Assembly (NCBI GenBank): GCA_000697335.1
Contig: JNEM01016845.1
Coordinates: forward strand, 1-36,116
Direction of reading: 5' to 3'
Source of the DNA: Conidiobolus incongruus B7586
Lineage: Eukaryota; Entomophthoromycota; Entomophthoromycetes; Entomophthorales; Conidiobolaceae
DNA: 36,116 nt
The notes below the pieces were generated by a model. It did no database searches. It saw nothing but the letters and a program-made list of their open reading frames with translations, and was not told where the DNA came from. Positions 1 through 9,808 of the stretch are shown here, piece by piece. Both the position numbers and the translations under genes were made by a program. Every line of letters starts with the position of its first letter. The first letter of the stretch is position 1.

Positions 1-565
1 TACCTCTCGCATCGATTTCAATCCCTATGCCTATTCTAAAACACTTGCTGAGAAGAAATTCTGGGAATTTGCAGAAGAGAATAAAACTCGATTCCGTTAC
101 GTCGCCATTAACCCCTGTGTCGTTGCTGGTCCTTACGTCTACCCAGAACTCGAGAAGGAGAGTGAAAATGTTGGTGTAGGTTATCTTACAGATATTTTAT
201 TTGGTCGTGGAGAGTTAATTCAAGGTAATTTCATACTCAAATTATAAATAATGATTTTTAATGTAAATATTTGAATAGGTGAAATGAACTTAGTTGACGT
301 CAGAGATGTCGCCAAAGCCCACATTGCTGCTTTGGAAAAATCTAACATTACTGGTAGAAATATTATTTGCTCTAACAGCATCACTTGGGCACATATTGCT
401 GATTTGTTGAAGCAACATTATCCCAATCAACCCATTGTCACTAAACCCTCTGAAGAAAAATGGGAAAGATTCCCAATTAATAACTCCAAATCCGTTCAAG
501 AACTCGGTATGAAATATATTGACGTTGATCAGGTTGTTCTTGATACAGTTAAACAATTTATTTGA
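1..565 (+). CDS. NAD(P)-dependent epimerase/dihydroflavonol reductase-like protein, 3' part
   Basis: This is the C-terminal part of an extended short-chain dehydrogenase/reductase; the 5' end lies outside the window. Exon 1 is open from base 2 to 224 and exon 2 runs 279-565, joined by a 54-bp GT-AG intron (225-278) that keeps frame and gives GEMNLVDVRDVA across the junction. Exon 1 holds YAYSK, which fits the catalytic YxxxK of this superfamily, followed by LAEKKFWEFAEEN and an INPCVVAGPYVYPE segment typical of dihydroflavonol-4-reductase, cinnamoyl-CoA reductase and Gre2-type enzymes. LVDVRDVAKAHIAALE is the conserved second half of that fold. The Rossmann glycine motif is upstream of the window, so cofactor preference cannot be read. 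Family assignment is solid; the substrate is unknown. Confidence 0.85.
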
Positions 566-3234
566 ATATTATCAAAATTTACAAAATTTGATATTTAAAT
601 AATAATAAAAGTATATTAATCTCAACATATTATATACCTTTATTATGGTAGATAATTTAAAGTATTATTAGTTTTCAAAAATTAAATTTTTTATTTAATT
701 AAATATTAATACTATGATATTAGATTTTGAAAATAATTACATCAATTTATTATATATAGATTTGCAAATTCATTTTTATAAATTTGATTGGTATTAAATA
801 ATATTATAAAAACTCATATATTTATGATATATAATATATTATACCTGTTACATTTACACTAAAAGCTACTTTTTAAATCAACTTTATATTAATTTTTTGA
901 TTCATTTATAAAATATTGAATTTAAATTTAAATTAGATACTTTTCTTAATAAGTTTTTATAAATTTACAATATTAAAAAATATATAATTTTTAATATATT
1001 ATTGATGAAATAATTAATTTATTTAACAATAGATTTTATATTATAGATTTTTATTTTAATATTGTGATTAAAAAGTTAAAATTTCAATTTATATTAAAAT
1101 CAATTTAAATTTAGTTTTAATTGTGAACGGATAAAATTATACAACTTTTAAATGGTTAATTATATTAAATATTAAATATAGATTAATTATTTAATATAAA
1201 AATGATTCGGTATTTTGATAAATATTTCCAATTTCATTATATTATATAAAAACTTGACACACACAAATTTAATATCATAATTGGATTAGAATATTTTTAA
1301 AATTAAAATATATTTTTGATGCTTAGAAAGGTGTAGTTTTGAAAACATATATATTATTTTGAACTTTATTGAAAGATTGAATACAACTTTTATTTACAAA
1401 ACATGATATATTTATTTGATAAAATTTATGTTAAATATTACAAATAGTTAATTCCAAGAAACATAATTAATATGTATCAACTAGATTTAAAAAGTACACT
1501 GCAATAAAATTATATAAAATTTTGAACTAAATCACATTATTTTTAATATTATTTTATTTATTAATTTCTATCAGTGGTTAATTTAAGTGCTTTATATATT
1601 GGTTTATAAAATGTGTATCGGATTATTTGAAGATATACAATCAATAATTAATAATATATCAACATATACGAAACAATAAACAATACACCATATCTATATA
1701 CTAATATTAATTTATATTTTGTTGTATCTATATTATATCCTAAATATTGATTTGATTTCAATTTGCCATATAAATTTTATGATTGGTCTATCTGAAAATT
1801 TAAATTTATTATTATATTAAATATATAATATTTCACTGGTTAAACTTAAAATATTTAACAATATATAATATCATTTCTTATTACTTAAAATTTGGTAAAT
1901 AATTTAAATCTAAAAGATATTATACAAGTTATATAGTTTTAAGAGTAATTAGTTACATGTAATATATATGTATATTATCAGTGATAATATAAAAACAATA
2001 TTATATTTAGTAAAACATATTGACATTAAAAACAATTAATCAAGATATAGTTTTTTCATTATCATAGATAATTAACTATTAATTTTATGGCAAATATATA
2101 TTTTTAAAGGTGAATACACCTTATTCGAAATTTAATTTATTAATCACTAATTTTCAAATAGTTGTATATATTTCAGGATCAATATATTTATAAAATTAAT
2201 ATAATTAAAAATAAAAATTTGGATAATATGAAATATAACATGTGAGTGCTTTGTATAATTTTGAATTAACCAAACTCGCAAAAATTTGAATTAAGTCACT
2301 AATAAAATAGAATAATGATGATTGATGTGTAAATCTTGAAGATAGTAGTAGAGTAGGATGAGTGAATGAAATTTTAATTAAATTCAATTGAATATAAATT
2401 ATGATGAATCAATATTGTTTAATTGAATATCAAAAAATTCAAAATTGAATTGAATATCACATATATTATTAAGGAATACTTTAACTGAATATTTATTATA
2501 ATTCAAATAAATACAAAAAAGATTAATTGATAAATAAATTAACCTGTAAATGTTAATGGGGAATTATAGTGAATATGTTGCAAATTGTTAAATTAATAAA
2601 AAACTAAAATCACTGAAATTGAGTGAAAAAATGAAAAGATAATATTTAAAACGAAAAATAAGAATTTGGATCAAAATAAAAAGGAGATAGAGTGAATAAA
2701 TACATATTAAATAAAAGTTAAATGAATTATTGTATCTCAGAAGTAAATTGAGCATGAAAATAGATAAAATTTGAACATTACTATACCAGATGATTTAATA
2801 GTGGGAAGTGAAAATATTAAACGATTCTAAAGCAAAGGTGTTATAATTTGAGTGTATGAAGGACTGAATAAAAATATTAAGGGGAGCAAGTCTCAATGTA
2901 AAATAAGTCATTGTATGATGTTTGGTCGAAAAAAAAACCTGGAATAAAATGGAAAATACCAAAAGCAATCTATATAAATATTTAGTATTAAGTGAATAAT
3001 AAAGATTAAACATAATAGTGGTAATTTGATATAAAACAATGTAAGACATATTATTTGGTACTTTCAATATAAATGGGATACTCGTTCGATATCGGAGGAA
3101 TACTTGAATGAATCCAAAGCTATTCTATAGTGCGTCAATGTTGGCAGTATTAGTACTCTAGTTATTCAATATGGTTGATTGCAATATAATATTTATTATT
3201 GGTACAAACCAAACCAAGTGGATAGTGAAGATTT
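566..3234. other. AT-rich intergenic spacer
   Basis: I see no gene in this 2.7-kb spacer. All frames are stop-dense and the reading frames at 2205-2387 (-) and 2795-3067 (-) have no recognisable domain and the base composition of the surrounding spacer. From about 2520 to 3060 the + strand is clearly purine-rich. The stretch 3060-3180 is slightly richer in G and C and could be the RPL18 3' untranslated region. Confidence 0.6.
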
Positions 3235-4085
3235 TTAGTTCTTGTAACCACGGCTGGCACGACGACCACGAGCACGCTCGAATTTGCGTCCCTTGGAGCG
3301 GACGTAGGGCCTAAAATTACGGTGATTAGTAAAAAATAAACTATGTGAAAAGATGCAAAAAAAACATACTTGGCGTGGCTCTTGGGGACACCGGCAGCTC
3401 CGAAGTGCTTAACGGCTTCACGAGCGTTCTTTCTACCACGGAGTAATAAGCAGTTGGAACCAGTGGGAGCTCTCAAAGCGAGTTGATCAAAAGTCAAACA
3501 TTCACCACCAGCTTGAGTGATACGAGCACGGGCAGTGCGAGTGAAACGAAGAGCGCAGACCTTTAAGGCAGGGACTTCGGGAAGACGTTCGTCGTTGGTA
3601 ACGGTACCAACAATAACGATAGTCTTATCTTTGTTGTTAGCGGAGAGCTTGACAATGCGAGAGATGGAGACAGGAGGGCGGTGAATGCGAGACATAAAGA
3701 GACGCTTCAAAACGACCTTGTTGAAGTCGGACTCAGTACGACGAGCCAAGAAACGGTACAACTTGACCAAAAGACTCAAGTAGACGTTAGTGCTACGGGG
3801 AGCCTTACGGTTCTTGTTGCGGACGTGGTGCTTAACAATATCAATACCCTAATTATTAAAGATTTGTTTAGTAATTGCTCATTAAATATACTTTGATTAA
3901 TCATTTTCTTGTTGATTTATAAATTTTAGCTTGATTGATTTGCTTAATTTATATTAATTAATATCGCTTCCTTGCTTTTATCATGTATAATCCACTGCAT
4001 CCATTATTTCATCCTCTTTAATTATTACATATCCGTCTAATTCTGTTTATTTTGATTCCTTTTCATGTCCTTTACTACTCACCAT
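3235..4085 (-). CDS. RPL18: 60S ribosomal protein L18 (eL18)
   Basis: Structural protein of the large ribosomal subunit. Three exons join in frame: 4083-4085 (the ATG alone), 3370-3848 and 3235-3310, giving 185 residues against 188 in human. The protein starts [18 protein letters not shown], carries [24 protein letters not shown] and the REAVKHFG segment, and ends in the basic tail [20 protein letters not shown] plus GYKN, all diagnostic of eL18. The first intron (3849-4082) opens with GTGAGT directly after ATG and ends in TAG; a TACTAAA-like branch site precedes the acceptor. The second intron (3311-3369) uses GTATGT. The lone-ATG first exon is inferred from the perfect donor context and is the least certain part. 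Codon use is richer in G and C than in neighbouring genes, as expected for strong expression. Confidence 0.95.
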
Positions 4086-4720
4086 TTCGTCAAATTGTTA
4101 TCCCGTAGCGGTAATCGAAGAGAAGGTTATAGACCCATAATTACACCCGACTTATCACACACTTTTCCCTAAATTCGATTAATTTTTTTATTATAATTTT
4201 AATTTTGGTTGGTAAATTAATCTAAATTATTTTCTTATTATCCCATAATTGAATTCAATGAAATTTTACTTAAATAAATTTATTTCGTATATTGAATATG
4301 AAGATTAACTCCAATTAATCATCTATTAGCTTATTCAATACATTTAATAAATGCTTGTTATAATCATTTCATATATTTTACTGTTTATCTAAAAATTTAA
4401 ACTTTTACTATATACTAATTATTATTCAAGTTATATACTTATTTTATTTCAAAATAAATTAATCATTATATAAATCCTTATGCAACTTTAATTTATCAAG
4501 TATTTTTATATCAAATGATTATATTTTAATTGATTTTTTAAAGTATTCAGATATATTTTAATTAAATTCCGATTCAAATATTAAACAAAACATATTCATT
4601 ATTTATCATAATTTTTTTATGATTTAAAAAGTATCTAATATTCATTACACTAAATTAATATTTTACTATTCACTTTACAATTTTTATTAAATATAAAACT
4701 ATATATATATATATATTTAT
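4086..4720. other. RPL18 upstream region
   Basis: The first 85 bases upstream of the RPL18 start (4086-4170) are much less AT-rich than the rest and hold mixed-sequence stretches such as GTAGCGGTAATCGAAG, which probably form the ribosomal-protein promoter. I recognise no TATA box. The rest is AT-rich and ends in an (AT)n run at about 4701-4716. No gene seen. Confidence 0.4.
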
Positions 4721-5095
4721 TTAATTGGAACGCTTATTAGATAAATTTAAATTTGAACTATTTTGGGATAGTGACCTCTTTTTGTTCTTTTTAGGTGTCT
4801 GAAGGAATCATATATTAATATATTTCAGTATAACATTAATAAATAGTTAATTACTTGGCATAAATCATATAAAAATTTTAATTCGGCTTCATCTGTAATA
4901 CGCTCGAAATCTTGAAACAATCGCTAAGTATTAATATTTTTTTTATCATTCAATAATTTGATTTACTCTGATGGGGTGGTGGTTGAGTGCAGTGGTCAGG
5001 AATATATATAGGTAAACGATATTGTTGTGTTTCGTTAGGTTCATACTTCGATAATATCCCTTCGCTTGAACTTAGCCCTTCAAATAAGTCTTCCA
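4721..5095 (-). CDS. Small spliced gene of unknown function (partial model)
   Basis: Three exon-like blocks stand out from AT-rich surroundings. Block A (4967-5095) follows a TTTTTTAG acceptor and is open for 43 codons, including EDLFEGLSSSEGILSKYEP and LPIYIPDHCTQPPPHQ. Block B (4855-4923) reads RLFQDFERITDEAELKFLYD then LCQ. Block C (4721-4798) reads TPKKNKKRSLSQ and ends at TAA, a basic C-terminal tail. B and C join in phase 0 through a 56-bp intron. A and B are separated by a 43-bp GTAAAT...TAG intron, but A ends in phase 1 while B needs phase 0. Either a tiny exon is missed, the splice differs, or the assembly has an indel. The start codon is not located. I do not recognise the family; the basic tail suggests nucleic-acid binding or nuclear location, as a guess. 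Confidence 0.5.
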
Positions 5096-5553
5096 CTAAA
5101 AAATATTTGATTAATTATTAATTTAATATATATATATATATATATCATTAAATGAATCACTTTTTAATTTTTAATCACTTAATTAGATATAAAGGGTTTA
5201 AGCAAATGACTTGAATTATATTTAATTTAATATTGTTATGGGTTATTGTTTGTTATTTTTATTTTCAAAATTAAATTTTGTAATAAATTAGTCATAATGA
5301 GTTAATATTTAATGAAAATTGCTTTCCATTTTTGACTGAGTAGGGTCAATATATGGATTGTTTCTTATTTATTAAGATTGATATAATTTCGATAATAAAA
5401 ATATAACCATTATTCTAAATTATATTAATGATTATTCACCAAATAAATTTAAAATAAATAATAATAATAATTAATTGGATATTGTATTAATTTATATAAC
5501 AGTGGTACTATATTTTATATTTTTAGATTGGTTGTGATATTATAAATAACAGC

Positions 5554-5577
5554 AATATAATATAATATAATATAATA
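5554..5577. repeat. (AATAT)n microsatellite
   Basis: Five-base unit AATAT repeated almost five times without interruption, inside an AT-rich spacer. Confidence 0.9.
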
Positions 5578-5615
5578 TTTAATTAACATTTAAATATAAA
5601 TACAAATAAACTATA

Positions 5616-5640
5616 ATATATATATATATATATATATATT
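5616..5640. repeat. (AT)n microsatellite
   Basis: About twelve AT units in a row. Similar shorter AT runs occur near 4701, 5129, 5842 and 14830. Confidence 0.9.
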
Positions 5641-5914
5641 AGTTTATTATAAATTCAAATTTAATTTTGCCTTTAAATTAAAATATTAATTGAAGTATTA
5701 TTAGAATTGATTATGATGTAAATAAAGTGAATAGTGATAAATTGATGTAACTTAAAATTTATCATAATGTCACATAAATTTACTTTTTAATTCTTTAGTT
5801 CATTTTAAATTATTCAATATAGTATTATAATTCTTATTAATATAATATATATATATATATATTTATATATAATATAGTTAATTTTTTAAAATTAATATTA
5901 TAATATTTAAATCT

Positions 5915-5933
5915 AGATGTGTATAAGAGACAG
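5915..5933 (+). other. Tn5 mosaic end / Nextera adapter sequence (artefact)
   Basis: The 19 bases AGATGTGTATAAGAGACAG match the hyperactive Tn5 mosaic end used in Nextera and mate-pair libraries exactly. There is no transposase gene, second end or other Tn5 sequence nearby. Directly to the right, a protein reading frame is open from the first bases; directly to the left is noncoding AT-rich spacer. The four bases before it, ATCT, also match the tail of the inverted copy in the mate-pair junction adapter. An untrimmed adapter that caused a false join is by far the best explanation. Confidence 0.96.
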
Positions 5934-5935
5934 GC

Positions 5936-6634
5936 AAAGTACTGCAAGACTGTAATCATGTCATTCAAATGATTGGTCCCCACAAGAACTACACACCTCA
6001 AAATAGCAATTCAACTTCTTTGATGGCTCAGATGAACTTAAAGGAACACTACTGTAAATGTATAATCAAGCTAGGTACAGCCCTAGAAGGCCTAGAGAAA
6101 TTTAGCGAAGCAATGGCCAAATATCAAGATCTAGTTCAGCTTGGATCCAGTCAATTCTTACCACAAGCTAATCAGGGTATTCAACGATGCCAGAAAGCTT
6201 TGACACCCAAGCCTAAATCTGTATATAAGCCTCCTGCTAAACCTGCAGTTAAAGTTGAAGTTAATCGCTCTGATGCTGTTCAGAAGTTGAGACAGCAGCA
6301 AGTGGCTCAAGATAGAGAAGAAGATCAGAGATTACAAATAACCGATCAAGTTGAAGCAAAAGTAAACGCATGGAAGCAAGGCAAAGAGGGAAATATCCGT
6401 GCGCTATTGAGTTCTCTTCATACTTTGCTATGGCCTGAACTCAATTGGAAGACAATAGGTCTTGGTGATGTCTTAACCGACAAGCAAGTTAAGATTTGTT
6501 ATATGCGAGCGATTGGTAAACTCCATCCTGACAAACTCTCTCAGTCAACCACTGTAGAGCAAAAATTGATAGCTAATTTAGTGTTTGCTGCTTTGAATCG
6601 AAGCTGGGATGAATTCCAAAATGGTGGTAAATAA
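5936..6634 (+). CDS. SWA2: Swa2/auxilin-like J protein, C-terminal part, truncated at the adapter
   Basis: Co-chaperone that recruits Hsp70 to uncoat clathrin vesicles. The frame is open from the adapter edge (VLQDCNHVIQMIGPHKN) through 232 residues to TAA at 6632-6634. Residues 1 to about 65 look like the end of a TPR (HYCKCIIKLGTALEGLEKF, then SEAMAKYQDLVQLG). A charged Gln-rich linker follows (QKLRQQQVAQDREEDQRL). The J domain fills the last 85 residues, with ALLSSLHTLLWPELNWK, the catalytic HPD at residues 197-199 and the closing FAALNRSWDEFQ. TPR followed by a C-terminal auxilin-type J domain is the fungal Swa2 layout; the expected UBA/clathrin-binding N-terminus is absent because the sequence is cut at 5934, not because the gene is degenerate. 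An internal ATG at 5969 is not the real start. Confidence 0.88.
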   Translation, partial: KVLQDCNHVIQMIGPHKNYTPQNSNSTSLMAQMNLKEHYCKCIIKLGTALEGLEKFSEAMAKYQDLVQLGSSQFLPQANQGIQRCQKALTPKPKSVYKPPAKPAVKVEVNRSDAVQKLRQQQVAQDREEDQRLQITDQVEAKVNAWKQGKEGNIRALLSSLHTLLWPELNWKTIGLGDVLTDKQVKICYMRAIGKLHPDKLSQSTTVEQKLIANLVFAALNRSWDEFQNGGK

Positions 6635-6911
6635 TCAAGCTGTTCAAGGATCTATATCAGTATAATTTTTTAAACCAACTATATTTCAATAGATTTTTTT
6701 TCATGATTTAATCATTAATCCTCAAAACCAACATTTACAATATAAATTAAAAATTTAACCATAATTGATTCAAAAATTCGCCATTTAATTTTGATATTAA
6801 TATTATACTCAATTAAATACACCCAGATAAATTTTATTTATTATAAATCATTACAGTATTTAACAATATTCGAGATAATTTAGCAATTATGATAAGTTGA
6901 ACAAAGATGAT

Positions 6912-9808
6912 TTAAGCCAAATCAAGGCTGCTTTTGGAAATGCAATCTAAAAACCACTTTTTGTCGCGTATGAAGATACCATCCTCCTGAGAAGACGTGG
7001 TAGAAGTGTCGATTTGGTCACGTATAATAACAAGTTTCATATGATCATTAACACCTTTAACACGAGTTGGAGGTTTTGGTGTGACGATACCTTTACCTAT
7101 CTTTGCCAAATTCCTAAGTTCAGTTTTGTTGGCACCTCCTGAGTCGAATTTGCCGTCAAAGTAGAATTCAACACCAGAAAATAATTCAAAAACCTAGGGT
7201 TATTAATTAATATGTTTATATTTTAGAAAATGTTAGTTATGTTACCTCACCAATAGGTCGTTCAAAAGCCAATTTGGGTCCAGCACAGGGGTAAATAGCA
7301 GAGTCACCTTGAACAATGAAAGGCTCTTCTTCAAGAAGACCACCAGCATGAATGCTTTGAATTATCCCTATATTTAAATTAATATACTAATAACATTTTA
7401 ATGATAATTTAAAAAACTAACAATCATAGCTTAAAATCTTCTGTGATAGAAGCAAGCCAAACAAATATTTACTACTTCGAATGCAACCTTTCTCTAATTC
7501 TTTATATTGACCAATGAGGTGAGTAGTTTTAGGATCATAGGGTTTACTAGATGTGAGGGTAACGTTGACTCCAATTGCTTTGAGATATTTAATATCTTCA
7601 GTCAATCGATCCTAAAAATTTAATACCAATTATTTTTGAAATTCAAAGGGCATTATATTAAATATTAAAATACCTTAAAATCACTATTTAATCCCGTTGT
7701 AGCCAGATAAATTTTCTTCCAAGGTTTAGCTTTGATAGAATATTCTGTAGTATTGGACATCGTGCCATTCAATTTGCCCGAGGTTGGTTTAGAAGCATTA
7801 AGTGATTTAGTTGATTTCGATTTTGATAATTGTTTAACAGGTGATAAGCTTTTTACAAAGCTTGAATCTGCTTCTGAGCTCGATGTGCGAAGATTTTTCT
7901 TTGAATTGGCAGTTTTGGACGATGGGAATCTAAGATTGTTACATGCTTTACACTTGCGTCTTTTACAATTATTTAATAATGTGCACTTGGTACAAGTCCA
8001 TTCTGAAATATCTGAATCAGGAGTGGGAATAGACTAGAGACAGATAAATATAAATATTAAATAATTTATAACAATTATTTACTTTGTTTTGGCCTACTGA
8101 TTCCTTTGATTTGGTATTTGAAGAGTGGGTATTCTTTGATTCTTTTCGCTGAGATTTACTCTAAAATATCGAATTAGAATTGTTAAACAATTATTTGCAA
8201 AAAGTGAAGAAATACTGTAACATCTGGCGATTGCTGAGATTTAAACTTCTTAGAATTAGGTTCTTTGAGCAATTTCTTTCTGGTTTTACCAGGTTTTGTA
8301 TTAGAATTAATTGATTCCTAAAGAAATAATGACGATTAGTTAAAATTTTAAGGATATGTAACTTGAAAAATACATCTAATTGGGATTGAGGTGGTTTAGT
8401 GCTAGGTAAAATGAGTGAATCAAGTTGCATAGTATTATCCTATCAACAATCAAAAATGGATCAGCAAAAATATAATAATATTAGATTGAACGAATTGCTT
8501 ACATTAGTCAATTCATCTTTAAATTGATCACATTGAGAATTAGATGGAATCTCGATATAATCAAACTTATCCAATGGCCCTAGAGTTTTAAGGGAACAAG
8601 AATCAACTTTAATTGGATCCTATAAACATAATAGGGTTAAAATATGTTACTAATAAAATAATGAGTGGTATACTTGGATGTGACTCGGGTTAATCGAAGT
8701 ATCTTCTGGATGATTCATAGTTATACTCAGCATTCCAGGAGCATCAATTCCATCAAAAGATGAATTGACTTGATCGTTATTTTGATTGATTTGATTTTTG
8801 GACTGATTATACTTCCCCGCAAATTGTGTGTTTTGGGTACACATAACCATATCTACTTCGCTTCGACTAAAATCCAATAAATTTAAATCATTAAGTCCAA
8901 TGTCTATAGTTCCAGGATTTTGAGATTGAATAATGCTAAATTCTTGTGAGTTAGGAAGGAGTGCTTCAGGGTTGACAGTAGTATTTGGGTCACTCGTTTG
9001 TGAGTTGAATTTCTGTGTTGATGTAAATGGAGCATCGATTGGAAGATTATCGTCTAAAAAATCTTCTGAGCCTAGTTTTGGATCAGATTTTATTGTTTTC
9101 TGAGATGGGTTCTGCGTTGATGTGAAAACAGAGTGCTGAGAGTTTGATACATATTTTTTGCTAAAAGGCCCATTCACAGGACTCATTTGGGATAACACCA
9201 TTCTAATAGGAGAAGGATTATTGATATCGTCAATTTTGGAGGGTGTTTTCACTGATATATCAGTTAGCTGAGTAATATCCATCGATACTTCTTCAGGTTG
9301 ACTCTTTTCAATACTTTCTCTGATAGGTGTTAAATTCGATGAGTTGAGTTCATTACTTGTTCTTTTCAAATTTAAACCAGACATATTTGTCATTGAAATA
9401 CTACTAAAGTCAACTGGTTTACCAAGGGCTCTTAATTCGTGTAATAACTCAACTAGGTTCCTTATCGGAGGATTGCTTTTAATATTTACTGGTATAGCAA
9501 AGCTACCACAGTCAAAGCATGTATTATGATTTGGTAGATGATCTCGAATACATTTACTAATAAAAGCAATAGATTAATCAATTGCTCATACAAGAAAAAG
9601 GAAATACGAAAAATGAATAAAACTTACTCGCAAAATGTATGCCCGCATTCACTGACTGTACTAGCGGATTTGTATATATCTTTGCTATGATAATGTTATT
9701 GATATTTTGTATATTCGTAAAATAATAAATGGTTTACCATATAAGACAAGTGAGCTTGGCAGTCAAGATTCTGACCTTCTCATTGAAATCGAAACTATTA
9801 GAAGACAT
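6912..9808 (-). CDS. BRCA1/BARD1-like protein: RING, SQ/TQ cluster, NZF zinc finger, tandem BRCT
   Basis: Probable DNA-damage E3 ubiquitin ligase subunit. Eleven exons join in frame: 9738-9808, 9628-9684, 8674-9556, 8503-8619, 8374-8439, 8216-8317, 8083-8160, 7674-8033, 7422-7611, 7246-7367 and 6912-7193, giving about 775 residues (human BARD1 has 777). A complete C3HC4 RING uses C21, C24, C37, H39, C42, C45, C56 and C59, followed by a BARD1-like NPPIRNLVELLHELRALG helix. Residues 128-287 hold 12 SQ/TQ sites. A basic stretch (KTRKKLLKEPNSKKFK) lies near 410-424. A RanBP2/NZF-type finger has W470, C472, C475, N479, C486 and C489. Tandem BRCTs fill about 563-775: T571-G572, R623 and K626 fit the phosphate-contact residues S1655-G1656, R1699 and K1702 of human BRCA1, and W642 is the fold tryptophan. 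No ankyrin repeats seen. Whether it is the BRCA1 or BARD1 orthologue is undecided. Exon joins are my own; all phases agree. Confidence 0.87.

Larger units (their letters stand above)
5096..5914. other. AT-rich spacer with microsatellites, left of the adapter
   Basis: No convincing gene. The stretch holds several (AT)n runs (about 5129-5146, 5616-5640 and 5842-5860) and an (AATAT)n run (5554-5577). The first exon of the small minus-strand gene may lie somewhere in 5100-5360 but I could not identify it. Since the segment ends at an adapter, its link to the right-hand sequence is doubtful. Confidence 0.5.

Noticed and set aside
3849-4082. snoRNA hosted in the RPL18 intron
   Set aside because: Ribosomal-protein introns often host snoRNAs, but I find no paired C and D boxes or an ACA-tailed hairpin here.
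5915-5933. A natural Tn5/IS50 insertion
   Set aside because: Only one mosaic end is present, with no transposase, no second end and no target duplication. The engineered 19-bp form is a library adapter.
7732-8037. Plus-strand 101-codon frame
   Set aside because: It is the antisense shadow of exon 8 of the BRCA1-like gene, which carries the zinc finger and the start of BRCT1.
8029-8045. A second adapter-like match (AGAGACAGATAAAT)
   Set aside because: Only the AGAGACAG core is shared, and it is the natural acceptor region of an intron in the BRCA1-like gene.
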